29,359 nt of DNA from NCBI GenBank assembly GCA_964383845.1, contig CAYLIF010000019.1, forward strand, positions 1 through 29,359. Reading direction: 5' to 3'. This stretch comes from JAAZGD01 sp964383845. Its GTDB lineage: Bacteria > Bacillota > Clostridia > Peptostreptococcales > Anaerovoracaceae. The position numbers and the translations under genes were made by a program. Positions 16,538-24,436 of this stretch are shown here, one piece after another (position 1 is the first letter of the stretch; each line of letters opens with the position of its first letter). The notes under the pieces are model-generated. The model did no database searches. It saw only the letters and a list, made by a program, of their open reading frames with translations, and was not told the DNA's origin.

Positions 16538-17452
16538 ATGATTGATATTCTGGTAATCGGCGGAGGATGCGCAGGACTAACAGCCTCCATATATGGGGCA
16601 AGAGCCGGTAAAAGTGTCCTTGTGTTGGAGCAAGAGAATATTGGTGGTCAAATAAGTTATTCTCCCCGGGTAGAAAATTATCCGGGGATTTCCTCTATTA
16701 GTGGTGCAGAATTTGCAGACAATTTATATGAGCAGGCCGTTGCTCTTGGTGTAGAAATTGACTTGATTAAAGTGACAGGATTAGAAAGAAAAGCCGATTA
16801 TTTCATTGTAAAAGAAAAAGAAACAACAATAAAGGCTAAAAGCATTATACTGGCCACGGGAGTCTGTCATAGAAAATTGTCTCTAGATAGAGAACAAGAG
16901 CTTTCGGGTAAGGGAATTTCTTACTGTACTCTTTGTGATGGTGCTTTTTATAAAGATGAACATGTAGTTGTAGTTGGAGGAGGGAATACTGCTTTACAAG
17001 GAGCGGAGTTTCTAGCTTCAATTTGTGAAAAAGTTTATCTGGTTCATAGGAGAGATGAATTTAGAGGGGAAGAAAAATCTTTACTTAGGGTTCAAGAAAA
17101 AAACAATGTGGAGCTTATTACTTCTTCGGTGATATGCTGTCTACATGGTTCGGAAGAGCTTGAAAGAGTAACAATTGAGAATCTTAAAAACAATGGGAAA
17201 CGAGACTTATCAGTGGCTGGTCTTTTTGTCTTAGTGGGAAAAGTTCCAAACAACAAATCTTTTGAAGGATTCATAAAATTGGACCAAGAGGGTTTTGTTG
17301 AAGCAGGAGAAGACTGTAAGACTTCTCAAGAAGGAATTTTTGTGGCAGGAGATTGCCGAAAAAAAGAAGTAAGACAACTAACAACTGCCGCATCTGATGG
17401 AACAGTTGCGGCAGTTGAAGCTTTGAGATATTTAGATGAGTTGTCCAAATAA
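16538..17452 (+). CDS. trxB: Thioredoxin reductase (NADPH type)
   Basis: A flavoprotein that passes electrons from NADPH to a redoxin disulfide. The 304-residue length is normal. FAD site GGGCAG at 8-13, redox pair C130-T-L-C133, NADPH-binding GGGNTA near 147-152, HRRDEFR at 170-176 (the arginines that favour NADPH) and the C-terminal AGDC FAD motif are all present. It lies 14 nt after nrdD with its own AGAAGGAGA site. Its likely natural partner is the CPNC domain fused to NrdD, although use with a free thioredoxin elsewhere is not excluded. The stop is 10 bp from the convergent NifX-like gene, with no terminator seen between. Confidence 0.93.
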   Translation: MIDILVIGGGCAGLTASIYGARAGKSVLVLEQENIGGQISYSPRVENYPGISSISGAEFADNLYEQAVALGVEIDLIKVTGLERKADYFIVKEKETTIKAKSIILATGVCHRKLSLDREQELSGKGISYCTLCDGAFYKDEHVVVVGGGNTALQGAEFLASICEKVYLVHRRDEFRGEEKSLLRVQEKNNVELITSSVICCLHGSEELERVTIENLKNNGKRDLSVAGLFVLVGKVPNNKSFEGFIKLDQEGFVEAGEDCKTSQEGIFVAGDCRKKEVRQLTTAASDGTVAAVEALRYLDELSK

Positions 17453-17462
17453 AAAATGTTTT

Positions 17463-17819
17463 CTATGATTCACATTCTTCATGGTGCTGGTGGTCGTGGC
17501 ATATGGATCCTGTAGTCTTTAATTCACCTTTTAGATATTCTTCTACTGTATCTTTGGCTAAACCCTTTGCTCCCAATATCACTTCAATGCCTTTTTGATT
17601 GAAGATATCAACAGCACCACCGCCCATTCCTCCAGAAATGATTGTATTTACGCCTTGTTCATGTAAAAACACAGGTAGAAAGCCAGGCTTATGCCCAGGG
17701 TTCATTATAGATTCTGAATTTACAATCTTGTCATTTTCAACCTCAAAAATGTTAAAGTTTATGCAGTGGCCGAAATGTTCAGTCACCATGTCTTGTTCAC
17801 TAGCTACAGCAATTTTCAT
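17463..17819 (-). CDS. NifX/NifB-fold dinitrogenase cofactor-like protein
   Basis: A 118-residue protein of the NifX/NifB C-terminal fold (Pfam PF02579), whose members bind iron-molybdenum or other metal-sulfur clusters. The start MKIAVASE, the EHFGHC motif at about 14-19 and the glycine-rich GGMGGGAVDIF segment are typical. The C-terminus is rich in His and Cys (CHDHQHHEEC), a likely extra metal site. There is no nitrogenase here, so a role in N2 fixation is not implied. It is the last gene of the minus-strand operon, 11 nt after the MBL gene, with an AGGAGG ribosome site. Confidence 0.85.
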   Translation of the reverse strand: MKIAVASEQDMVTEHFGHCINFNIFEVENDKIVNSESIMNPGHKPGFLPVFLHEQGVNTIISGGMGGGAVDIFNQKGIEVILGAKGLAKDTVEEYLKGELKTTGSICHDHQHHEECES

Positions 17820-17830
17820 AATTGTTCCTC

Positions 17831-18655
17831 CTAAATTGTGAGTTGGGAACCTGTAGATAAATAGTTGATCTGATCACCTAACTGTTCCTTTAATAAATTA
17901 TAGCTCTTAGTTCCTGTACAATGACAGGTGTAGTAAATGGTCGCTTTTGATTTTAGATATTCACCTAGAGCAAATACTTGTTCCGGCAATTCGTCCTTGT
18001 CTTTTGAGCGATTGTATAAATGAAATCCTCCAACTACGTGGGTCGGATAAGATTTATTTAACAAATAAAAGTGTTCCATTATATTTGCAATTCCTTTATG
18101 AGCACATCCAGCCATAAGGACTGTTTTGTCTTTTTCATGAATAACCAGGTTCTGTTCATGGCTGAAGACGTCTTCCTTAAGTTGCCCGTCTTTTTTGGCG
18201 AAAAGCTGCTTGTTCCCTGATGGTTTAAATTTGGAACCTTTTACATTAGAAAAGAGTTCCAGTTGATCATCTATTATATGGTGATTTTGTGTAAATTGAA
18301 TTTGTGGGTTATTTAAGATGCTCTTATCTAAACCGATATATTTCTCCCCACCTTCTGATGAAATTGAATAGTGATCACCAAAGGCCTCTTCCTTTATATA
18401 AACCTTAGCGGTAGAATTCTTACCCAAAAAGCCAATAAGACCACCCCCGTGGTCGTAGTGACCGTGAGATATAACAGCTATGTCAATATCAGAAATCGGA
18501 ACCCCCATTTTTTGAGAATTTCTTAAAAAGTTATTACTAGAACCTGTATCAAAAAGAATTTTATGTTTAGGGGTTTCAATATATACAGAAAGTCCGTGCT
18601 CCGAATCAAGAGTTGGTGAGCATGATGTGTTTTCCATAAGCATTTTTATAATCAT
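17831..18655 (-). CDS. Metallo-beta-lactamase-fold hydrolase
   Basis: A 274-residue MBL-fold enzyme with the metal motif SHGHYDHGGG (H-x-H-x-D-H), a later GCAHKG histidine and GGFHLY near the C-terminus. These are features of the COG1237 group related to archaeal proteins annotated as dihydropterin-aminobenzene-phosphate synthase, a weak functional label. A CHCTG motif near residue 240 adds two Cys and one His. The substrate cannot be named. The start ATG 18655 has AAGGAAAAGG upstream. It sits between the NifX-like gene and the ATPase pair, 57 nt from the latter, implying a common job. MBL-fold proteins often accompany redox or cofactor systems in anaerobes. Confidence 0.85.
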   Translation of the reverse strand: MIIKMLMENTSCSPTLDSEHGLSVYIETPKHKILFDTGSSNNFLRNSQKMGVPISDIDIAVISHGHYDHGGGLIGFLGKNSTAKVYIKEEAFGDHYSISSEGGEKYIGLDKSILNNPQIQFTQNHHIIDDQLELFSNVKGSKFKPSGNKQLFAKKDGQLKEDVFSHEQNLVIHEKDKTVLMAGCAHKGIANIMEHFYLLNKSYPTHVVGGFHLYNRSKDKDELPEQVFALGEYLKSKATIYYTCHCTGTKSYNLLKEQLGDQINYLSTGSQLTI

Positions 18656-18712
18656 AGACCTTTTCCTTAGCTTATCTAAAATCTTAACTGTAAACTTAAT
18701 ATATAGAGAGAT

Positions 18713-19576
18713 TTATGCATTTAAAAATTCTAAAGTATTAGCGAAAAGAATCTTTACTGCATCCCCAGAAGGGCAGGGCTGGTCAACAATTGTCTTGCCC
18801 TGGTTAACTGCCTCTACTGCCATTGGGTCATAAGGGATGACTCCTAAAAAAGGCAATTTGTTTGATTTGCAGTAATCTTTAATTTCTTGCGTCTTCTCTA
18901 AGTTGGTATTATATTTGTTTATAGATACACCTATTTTTATCCCAAATCGTTGAGTGGTAGCAACTATCCTCTCCATATCTTGGATTCCGGAAATTGAAGG
19001 TTCAGCAACAATTAAGACCATATCTACACCAGTTATGGAAGCGATTACTGGACATCCTATTCCAGGAGAACCATCAATAATAGCAACATCAACAGGAGGT
19101 GCAAACTCTTTCAACTGTTTTTTTACTTCTGTAACCAAAAGACCTGAAGTCCCATTGCCCATTTTCAATTGAGCTGTAGAGAATACATCCCCTTCTTCTT
19201 TGTAAAGCATAAGGTCCCCCGCCTTGTTTGGCGACAGTGTAACAGCGCCAGAGGGGCATACAAATTTACATACTCCACAACCCTCGCAACTATAGTAATT
19301 TACTACATAAGTATCCTCGAAATCGATAGCATTAAACTGGCAATGTTGGCGGCACAGATCGCATTTGATGCATTTTTCTGGATCAATTGTAGCTTTTGGT
19401 AGACCAAAATAATCTTTTACCTGAGGCTTTTTTTGGTGATTCATTATTAGGTGGAGATTTGGTGCGTCCACATCACAATCTGCGTATGCTTTGGAATTTG
19501 CTATGCGTATGAAGGCTCCAGCCACTGTTGTTTTTCCTGTTCCGCCTTTACCGCTTAATATTAGAAGCTGTTTCAT
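18713..19576 (-). CDS. MinD/CooC-type ATPase with two 4Fe-4S ferredoxin motifs (copy B)
   Basis: A 287-residue P-loop ATPase of the MinD/Mrp superfamily. The deviant Walker A SGKGGTGKT is at 8-16. An inserted ferredoxin domain (about 60-115) has CIKCDLCRQHC and CEGCGVCKFVC, enough ligands for two 4Fe-4S clusters, and a Walker B-like segment DVAIIDGSPG follows. Such proteins are thought to couple ATP hydrolysis to cluster or metal-cofactor handling. The ATG has GGGAGG upstream. Its first 29 bp overlap the 3' end of the paralogue upstream, so the pair is surely cotranscribed and perhaps forms a heterodimer, as MinD proteins dimerise; the last point is inference. Confidence 0.9.
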   Translation of the reverse strand: MKQLLILSGKGGTGKTTVAGAFIRIANSKAYADCDVDAPNLHLIMNHQKKPQVKDYFGLPKATIDPEKCIKCDLCRQHCQFNAIDFEDTYVVNYYSCEGCGVCKFVCPSGAVTLSPNKAGDLMLYKEEGDVFSTAQLKMGNGTSGLLVTEVKKQLKEFAPPVDVAIIDGSPGIGCPVIASITGVDMVLIVAEPSISGIQDMERIVATTQRFGIKIGVSINKYNTNLEKTQEIKDYCKSNKLPFLGVIPYDPMAVEAVNQGKTIVDQPCPSGDAVKILFANTLEFLNA

Positions 19577-20411
19577 TCTTTACCTCCCTTTGAATCTTTC
19601 TGAGAATTCTAAGGAACATTTTTTCGTAGAATTTATGTTCAAGAACAAGTATTTTGCCTTGGGAGTTAAGTTTACCAAGGTCTTGGTCAAAGGGGATTCT
19701 TCCTAATATGGGAATATCTCGTTGTTTGCAAAAAGCCTCAGATGGATTATCTCCAGGCAAGCACTTATTCAAAACTACACCAAAGGGTTTTTCTAAAAGC
19801 ATTACTAACTCAACGACCATAGCTAGGTTATGAACACCAAATATTGTGGGCTCAGCTACTAGAACACAGTAATCCGTATCTTTTACACTTTCCATAACTG
19901 GGCAGGCGCTACCTGGGGGACAATCAATAAATGTGCAATCCTTATAAGTATATGAGTTTTCAAGAAGATGATCTATAATTGGAATGCCGGAGGCCTCTCC
20001 GATGTTCATTTCGCCTGAGATAACAGTTACATAATCAGAAACCCCAATGGTGACCTCCCCTACCTCTTTCTTCTTTTCACTTAAAGCGTCTTCTGGACAA
20101 ACCAAAAAACACCCTCCACAAGAGTGACAGACATCTTCAAAGATCAAAAGCTTATCTCCAGTATGAGCAAGAGCGTTGAACTCACAAAAATCAACACACT
20201 TTCTACAGCCTGTACATTTATCTGGATCTACTTTCGGAATAATGGAATAAATTTTATCTGTTGAAATGTTTAAAGGCTTAAAATAGAGGGCACCATTTGG
20301 TTCCTCAACATCGCAATCCACGTAAACAGATTCTTTAGCAGCCGCAGCTAAATTTACAGAAAGAAGAGTTTTACCTGTTCCACCTTTTCCACTTAAAATA
20401 GCTATGCGCAT
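19548..20411 (-). CDS. MinD/CooC-type ATPase with two 4Fe-4S ferredoxin motifs (copy A)
   Basis: The paralogue of the next gene, with the same architecture: Walker A SGKGGTGKT at about 7-15, then CTGCRKCVDFC and CHSCGGCFLVC cluster motifs, then DCPPGSACP in place of the SPGIGCP segment of copy B. I place the start at ATG 20411. It gives 287 residues, exactly the length of copy B, begins MRIAILSGKGG, and has GAAAGG upstream. A frame up to 20453 would overlap the NifX-like gene. The gene lies 10 nt after that gene. Function is unknown, and likely concerns assembly or insertion of a metal-sulfur cofactor with the two NifX-fold proteins. Confidence 0.9.
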   Translation of the reverse strand: MRIAILSGKGGTGKTLLSVNLAAAAKESVYVDCDVEEPNGALYFKPLNISTDKIYSIIPKVDPDKCTGCRKCVDFCEFNALAHTGDKLLIFEDVCHSCGGCFLVCPEDALSEKKKEVGEVTIGVSDYVTVISGEMNIGEASGIPIIDHLLENSYTYKDCTFIDCPPGSACPVMESVKDTDYCVLVAEPTIFGVHNLAMVVELVMLLEKPFGVVLNKCLPGDNPSEAFCKQRDIPILGRIPFDQDLGKLNSQGKILVLEHKFYEKMFLRILRKIQREVKNETASNIKR

Positions 20412-20421
20412 TTTACCTTTC

Positions 20422-20781
20422 TTACTTGCCATGGTGTCCAGGATGAATTTCATCTAACAATTTCAATTCATCTTTCTTAAAAGATTCTATTGTTTTAACA
20501 AGAGACTCATCGGTTGATTTATAGATTGCGATATTAGCTCCCTTTAAAACATCGGCTGCATTTTGCCCACAACTAGGCGTGATAACTACAGTAGCATTAT
20601 TTTTAGCTATAGATTCTGCTGCTTTTATACCTGCTCCACCGGGACTCATTGCGGCTTCGTTTTCCATGAAGATAGGCATACTATCGATTGTGTCATAAAA
20701 AAGAAAATAAGGTGCTCTTCCAAAAGATGGACTTACAGCAGTTTCCATTGTTTTGTCTAATACTGGTATTGCGATTTTCAT
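20422..20781 (-). CDS. NifX/NifB-fold cofactor-binding protein (first gene of ORP-like operon)
   Basis: A 119-residue protein of the NifX/NifB C-terminal fold. It has the start MKIAIPVLD, the SFGRAPYF motif at about 19-26, the GGAGIKAAE segment, TPSCGQNAADVL with one Cys, and a tail PGHHGK. It is related to but distinct from the copy at the end of the operon. ATG 20781 is chosen because GGAGG stands 5 nt upstream; a frame up to 20817 has no such site. Orange protein (ORP) of Desulfovibrio belongs to this fold and carries a Mo-Cu-S cluster. Whether this one binds a similar cluster cannot be judged from sequence. Confidence 0.85.
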   Translation of the reverse strand: MKIAIPVLDKTMETAVSPSFGRAPYFLFYDTIDSMPIFMENEAAMSPGGAGIKAAESIAKNNATVVITPSCGQNAADVLKGANIAIYKSTDESLVKTIESFKKDELKLLDEIHPGHHGK

Positions 20782-20811
20782 AGGTACCTCCATAAAATTT
20801 CTAGTAGTCGA

Positions 20812-20826
20812 TAACAATTAGTGTTA
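20812..20826. promoter_or_regulatory. Possible operator dyad at the ORP-like operon start
   Basis: TAACA (20812-20816) and TGTTA (20822-20826) form a perfect 5-bp inverted repeat around a 5-nt spacer. It covers the predicted transcription start of the minus-strand operon, a usual place for a repressor site. The repeat is short, so chance is possible. Confidence 0.3.
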
Positions 20827-20831
20827 CCTAT

Positions 20832-20859
20832 AGTATAAACTATTGATGGCATATGTCAA
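20832..20859 (-). promoter_or_regulatory. Promoter of the ORP-like operon
   Basis: On the minus strand: a perfect TTGACA (20859-20854), a 16-bp spacer and TATACT (20837-20832). Transcription should start near 20825, leaving a leader of about 45 nt. The form is that of the main sigma factor, unlike the sigma-54 promoters described for the Desulfovibrio orp operons. Confidence 0.7.
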
Positions 20860-20912
20860 TTAGATGAAGAGTTGAAATACTCTGGAATCCATGATTTTTT
20901 AGGTGTCGAATG

Positions 20913-20921
20913 TGGTATAAT
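20913..20921 (+). promoter_or_regulatory. Extended -10 element before the M14 peptidase gene
   Basis: TGG followed by a perfect TATAAT (20916-20921). The -35 region near 20892-20898 is a poor match. It lies 58 bp before the peptidase ATG and diverges from the ORP-like operon promoter. A 5-bp inverted repeat AGAGT/ACTCT (20868-20883) lies between the two promoters. Confidence 0.5.
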
Positions 20922-20979
20922 ATTCAGACAGTAATCTCCGTTAATCTATGAGGAGAAATCAACAGAAAGAGGAATTGAG

Positions 20980-22314
20980 ATGAGAAGAAGTAGCTACCTA
21001 AACTTTAAAAAATCTTCAGGCATTTTGCCAGCAGTTTTTTTAGTTGTAATTCTTATCTTTATGTTTTTTTCTGCCTTCTCATTTAAAGAAGAACCACCTA
21101 TAGTAAATACCGAAAAAATATATTCATCTAACCCATTTTATCATGCTATTAATAATACTATGGAGCAGTTAAATGACCGCTACGGAGAGATAACGGAGAT
21201 ACGGGAAATAGGGAAATCTGTTGATGGCACTCCAATTCTAGCCCTTTCTATTGGTAAAGGTAATGATAGCGCTTTGATATTAGCTGGTATGCACGGAAGA
21301 GAAGCTATAACTTCAGTGCTTTTGCTAGACCAAATAGAAAAGATACTTATTGCATACAACTCAGAGGATCCATATAGCTATGGAGGCTACCAGACTAAAA
21401 AGATTTTAGACGATGTTTCTCTTTGGTTTGTACCACTTTTAAACCCAGATGGCGCAGAAATTTCACTAAACAAAGGAAGCTCTTTAAATAATCAAAGGCT
21501 ATTTAAATCTATAACATCAGGTGATAGCAATTTAGGAAGATGGAAGGCTAACCTTAACGGTGTCGATTTAAATCGAAACTTTACTAGCGATAAAAGGGGT
21601 ACCGTAGAAAAAGCTGGCTTTGCTTATTTCCCCGGTATCAAACCTATTTCTGAGCCAGAGACTAAAGCGATTGTAGATTTTTCTAATGCCGAAAATTTTT
21701 CGGGGGTATTGAACTATCATGCAGCGGGAGAAATAATTTACTGGGATATGCCATACCAGGAGCTAGCGAGTAAACTTTCAAATGCCACAGGCTACTCCTT
21801 GGTTCCTCCATCAAAGAACTCTCCAATGGGATCCTATGATACTTGGTTTTTAAGGCAGACAGGCAATCCAGTTCTTACAATTGAGATTGGAAAAGGGTTT
21901 TTACGAGCGCCAATGGCATTTGAGAAATATAGCGGTATTTGGGAAAAGAACTGGCTAATACCTATTATATTTGCAAGAGAACTGCAAAAAGCACAAGATG
22001 TTGCAATTTATTTCCAAGGTGCTGAATTACAATTGGCAATTCCACCAATACGTGAAACTTCTGGTCAGGTGCTGATGCCCTTAAGGGAGGTTATGGAAAA
22101 AATAGGTGGAGAAGTAACCTGGGACAAGGAAAACCAAAGAGTATTGATTACCATGGATGAAGTAACTACGACAGTATCACAAAAACCACCAACAAGAATG
22201 CTAGGTGGAACAACTTATTTGCCCCTTAGAGATGTTATAGAAACTTTTGAGTATGATTTAGAGTGGGATAACTACACAAAATCCGCCTTCATTATTAAAA
22301 AGGATAAGGAGTAA
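20980..22314 (+). CDS. Membrane-anchored M14 zinc carboxypeptidase with stalk domain
   Basis: A 444-residue extracytoplasmic peptidase. A signal-anchor helix (about 14-34) is followed by an M14 domain with zinc ligands H105/E108 (GMHGRE) and H247 (NYHAAGE), substrate-binding LNRNF near 197-201, NPDG at 155-158, and the catalytic Glu E302 in LTIEIGKG. Residues about 345-444 form a copper-amine-oxidase N1-type stalk domain with two PLREV/PLRDV repeats. The family includes gamma-D-glutamyl-diamino-acid peptidases, so peptidoglycan peptides are the likely substrate. It is first in an operon with SLH proteins, which supports a wall role. Confidence 0.88.
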   Translation: MRRSSYLNFKKSSGILPAVFLVVILIFMFFSAFSFKEEPPIVNTEKIYSSNPFYHAINNTMEQLNDRYGEITEIREIGKSVDGTPILALSIGKGNDSALILAGMHGREAITSVLLLDQIEKILIAYNSEDPYSYGGYQTKKILDDVSLWFVPLLNPDGAEISLNKGSSLNNQRLFKSITSGDSNLGRWKANLNGVDLNRNFTSDKRGTVEKAGFAYFPGIKPISEPETKAIVDFSNAENFSGVLNYHAAGEIIYWDMPYQELASKLSNATGYSLVPPSKNSPMGSYDTWFLRQTGNPVLTIEIGKGFLRAPMAFEKYSGIWEKNWLIPIIFARELQKAQDVAIYFQGAELQLAIPPIRETSGQVLMPLREVMEKIGGEVTWDKENQRVLITMDEVTTTVSQKPPTRMLGGTTYLPLRDVIETFEYDLEWDNYTKSAFIIKKDKE

Positions 22315-22321
22315 TTGTGAC

Positions 22322-23752
22322 ATGAATAGAAAAAAAATATTCAGCTTAATTATGGCAGCCTTAATGACTTTTACATTTGCTGGTATAGGAAAACCCTTAA
22401 TTTCGTATGCTGCTACTCCTAGCCTAAATGCTTCTCAATGGGCCTTAGAAGAAGTGAAAGATGCTTTATTTTATGGATTTATACCAGATGAATTATCAAA
22501 TGTAACATTACAAGATTCGATAACAAGAGAAGAGTTTGCTTCCTTAGTTGTTAGTGTTTGGGAAAAAGAAACAAACATAATTGTTAAGCTAAAAGGGGAC
22601 AATCCCTTTTTAGACACAAAAAATGCTAACATTTTGAAGGCTTTTCAACTTGGCGTAGTGAATGGTATGGGTAATGGAAAGTATGAGCCTAAAAGTACAT
22701 TGACCCGTGAAGCGGCGGCTACTATGTTAACCCGCTTATATTTAAAACTCACAGACAAAGAGCTGGTGAATAGCAACTCTTTAGCCTTTAAAGACGACCA
22801 TAAAATTCATGATTGGGCTAAAAAATCCGTTTATTATATGTCAGAAAAAGAATTGTTAAAAGGAGTCGGTGCTAATGAGTTCCACCCTCAAGGACTTATT
22901 TCTAGGGAACAAGCTCTGGCGATCGCAGTTAGAATGGCCAAGGAAATATTTTCTGAAAGATTGAATTATCTTCCAAAAACCGAATATAAGGCTGGCACAA
23001 GAGTATCTACAATAGCTGAAGTGGAAAATGCTTTTAAATATGCGCAGTATCACTTGCTTCCAATCATCAGCTTGAGAATGGATGCTGGACTTGCAGAATC
23101 TTTGAAAGCAGAGTATTCAGGTATTATGACTCGTTGGGAAATAGAAAACCTCTCTTACTCCCATAGTGGCTCAACACAAATATATACAGCATCAATGAAA
23201 TATTCCCTTATGGCTCAGGTATTAGCCCTAATAGTCAATGAACAGGTTAACCTATCTCGGATTTCTGATAGAGCCAAAGAGGTGCAGTCACAACTTTTAG
23301 AGATTAGAGATAATTTGATTTCGCCAAAAATGGATTACTACCAAAGAGAGAAAGCAATACATGATTATATTGTTAAGAACTATTATTATGATGTAGGAGA
23401 TAATATAGGAGCTGCAAAGTGCCAAGATTCTTACTCCTTGTCTGGACTTTTGAAAAACCAAAAGGGCGTCTGCCAAGGTTATGCTCAGTTATTCTGGGCT
23501 CTCTGCTTAAATGCCAAAATACCAAGCAGTATAGTTTATGGGACTGCAGGTGGCGGACCCCACGCATGGAATATTGTGAACATTTACGGAGAGTGCTATC
23601 ATGTGGATGTAACATGGAACGATCCAATTCCTGATCAAGGACAAAAAGTAAGATATGATTATTTCAACCTTTCAGAAAAAGCTATGAGTCGGGATCATTC
23701 ATGGGATTATATATACAATTCCCCGTGTGACTTTGTAACATACAAACATTAA
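22322..23752 (+). CDS. SLH-domain surface protein with transglutaminase-like domain (copy 1)
   Basis: A 476-residue secreted protein. A signal peptide covers about residues 1-30 (ending SYAA), and three S-layer-homology repeats (about 35-205), with motifs such as ITREEFA and LTREAAATML, anchor it to wall polymers. The C-terminal half is a transglutaminase/protease-like fold whose triad is C384 (GVCQGYA), H414 (PHAWN) and D429 (VDVTW). Members may act as wall peptidases or cross-linkers; the real reaction is unknown. It starts 8 nt after the peptidase stop, with AAGGAG upstream. It is a paralogue of the protein at 25483-26901, with identical spacing of the catalytic triad. Confidence 0.88.
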   Translation: MNRKKIFSLIMAALMTFTFAGIGKPLISYAATPSLNASQWALEEVKDALFYGFIPDELSNVTLQDSITREEFASLVVSVWEKETNIIVKLKGDNPFLDTKNANILKAFQLGVVNGMGNGKYEPKSTLTREAAATMLTRLYLKLTDKELVNSNSLAFKDDHKIHDWAKKSVYYMSEKELLKGVGANEFHPQGLISREQALAIAVRMAKEIFSERLNYLPKTEYKAGTRVSTIAEVENAFKYAQYHLLPIISLRMDAGLAESLKAEYSGIMTRWEIENLSYSHSGSTQIYTASMKYSLMAQVLALIVNEQVNLSRISDRAKEVQSQLLEIRDNLISPKMDYYQREKAIHDYIVKNYYYDVGDNIGAAKCQDSYSLSGLLKNQKGVCQGYAQLFWALCLNAKIPSSIVYGTAGGGPHAWNIVNIYGECYHVDVTWNDPIPDQGQKVRYDYFNLSEKAMSRDHSWDYIYNSPCDFVTYKH

Positions 23753-23818
23753 AAAATGGGTTATAATTGCTATATTAACTTGTAAACATTGTAATCTAAA
23801 ATCTAGGAGAAAAAATAA

Positions 23819-24436
23819 ATGAGAAAAAAAATAATACCATTCCTTATTATATTTTCAATAGCGATAATAATGTTAACTTTAACTGCTTGCGGAGATGGAA
23901 AGCAAAAGGTAGAGGATCCCAGCTCATATGATGCTACTTGGATTGACAACAGCATTGTTCCTGAAGAAACAGGTAGTGCAAAAGGACTTGAAAATTTTAA
24001 CAGCTTGGATTTATATGGAAATCCTGTTGATCAGACTATCTTTGCAGATTACAAAATAACTGTAGTTGATGTTTGGGGGACGTATTGCAATCCATGTATT
24101 AAGGCCATGCCTACCCTTGGAAAGATTTATAACGAATATGAATCAAAAGGCGTAAATTTTATTGGCTTGATAATTGATGTTCAAAATACGGAATTTATTC
24201 CTCAGAAAGATCTTATAATCAAAGCTATGGAGATAACAGAAATGACGGGAGCAGATTTTCAACATATTTTATTGTCCCAAAATATTACATATTCAGTGTT
24301 AACAGACATTAGCGCAATTCCTGCTAGCTTCATTGTTGATAGTGAGGGAAACATGTTAACAGGCATTACATATGGCGGTCATGAGGAAGACCAGTGGAGA
24401 GAATTATTAGATGGCTACATTAAAGAAGACCAATAG
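23819..24436 (+). CDS. TlpA-like thioredoxin-fold lipoprotein
   Basis: A 205-residue membrane-anchored thiol-disulfide oxidoreductase. The signal peptide ends in lipobox LTAC with the lipidated Cys at C24. The thioredoxin-fold domain (about 58-200) has active site CNPC (C90, C93) in WGTYCNPC and the cis-Pro motif AIPASFIVD. TlpA/ResA-type proteins reduce disulfides outside the membrane. Its electron source is probably encoded by the next two genes, a CXXC membrane peptide (overlapping by 26 bp) and a membrane 4Fe-4S protein. AGGAG stands 9 nt before the ATG. Confidence 0.9.
   Translation: MRKKIIPFLIIFSIAIIMLTLTACGDGKQKVEDPSSYDATWIDNSIVPEETGSAKGLENFNSLDLYGNPVDQTIFADYKITVVDVWGTYCNPCIKAMPTLGKIYNEYESKGVNFIGLIIDVQNTEFIPQKDLIIKAMEITEMTGADFQHILLSQNITYSVLTDISAIPASFIVDSEGNMLTGITYGGHEEDQWRELLDGYIKEDQ

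Noticed and set aside
18627..19706. Several plus-strand open frames opposite the ATPase genes
   Set aside because: They lie antisense to clearly conserved ATPase genes and have no motif of their own.
17463..20781. Nitrogen fixation gene cluster
   Set aside because: The NifX/NifB-like fold alone does not show nitrogen fixation. No nifH, nifD, nifK or true radical-SAM NifB is present.
23753..23818. Internal promoter before the TlpA-like gene (TATAAT near 23762)
   Set aside because: No -35 at an acceptable distance was found, and the -10-like sequence in AT-rich DNA is weak evidence.
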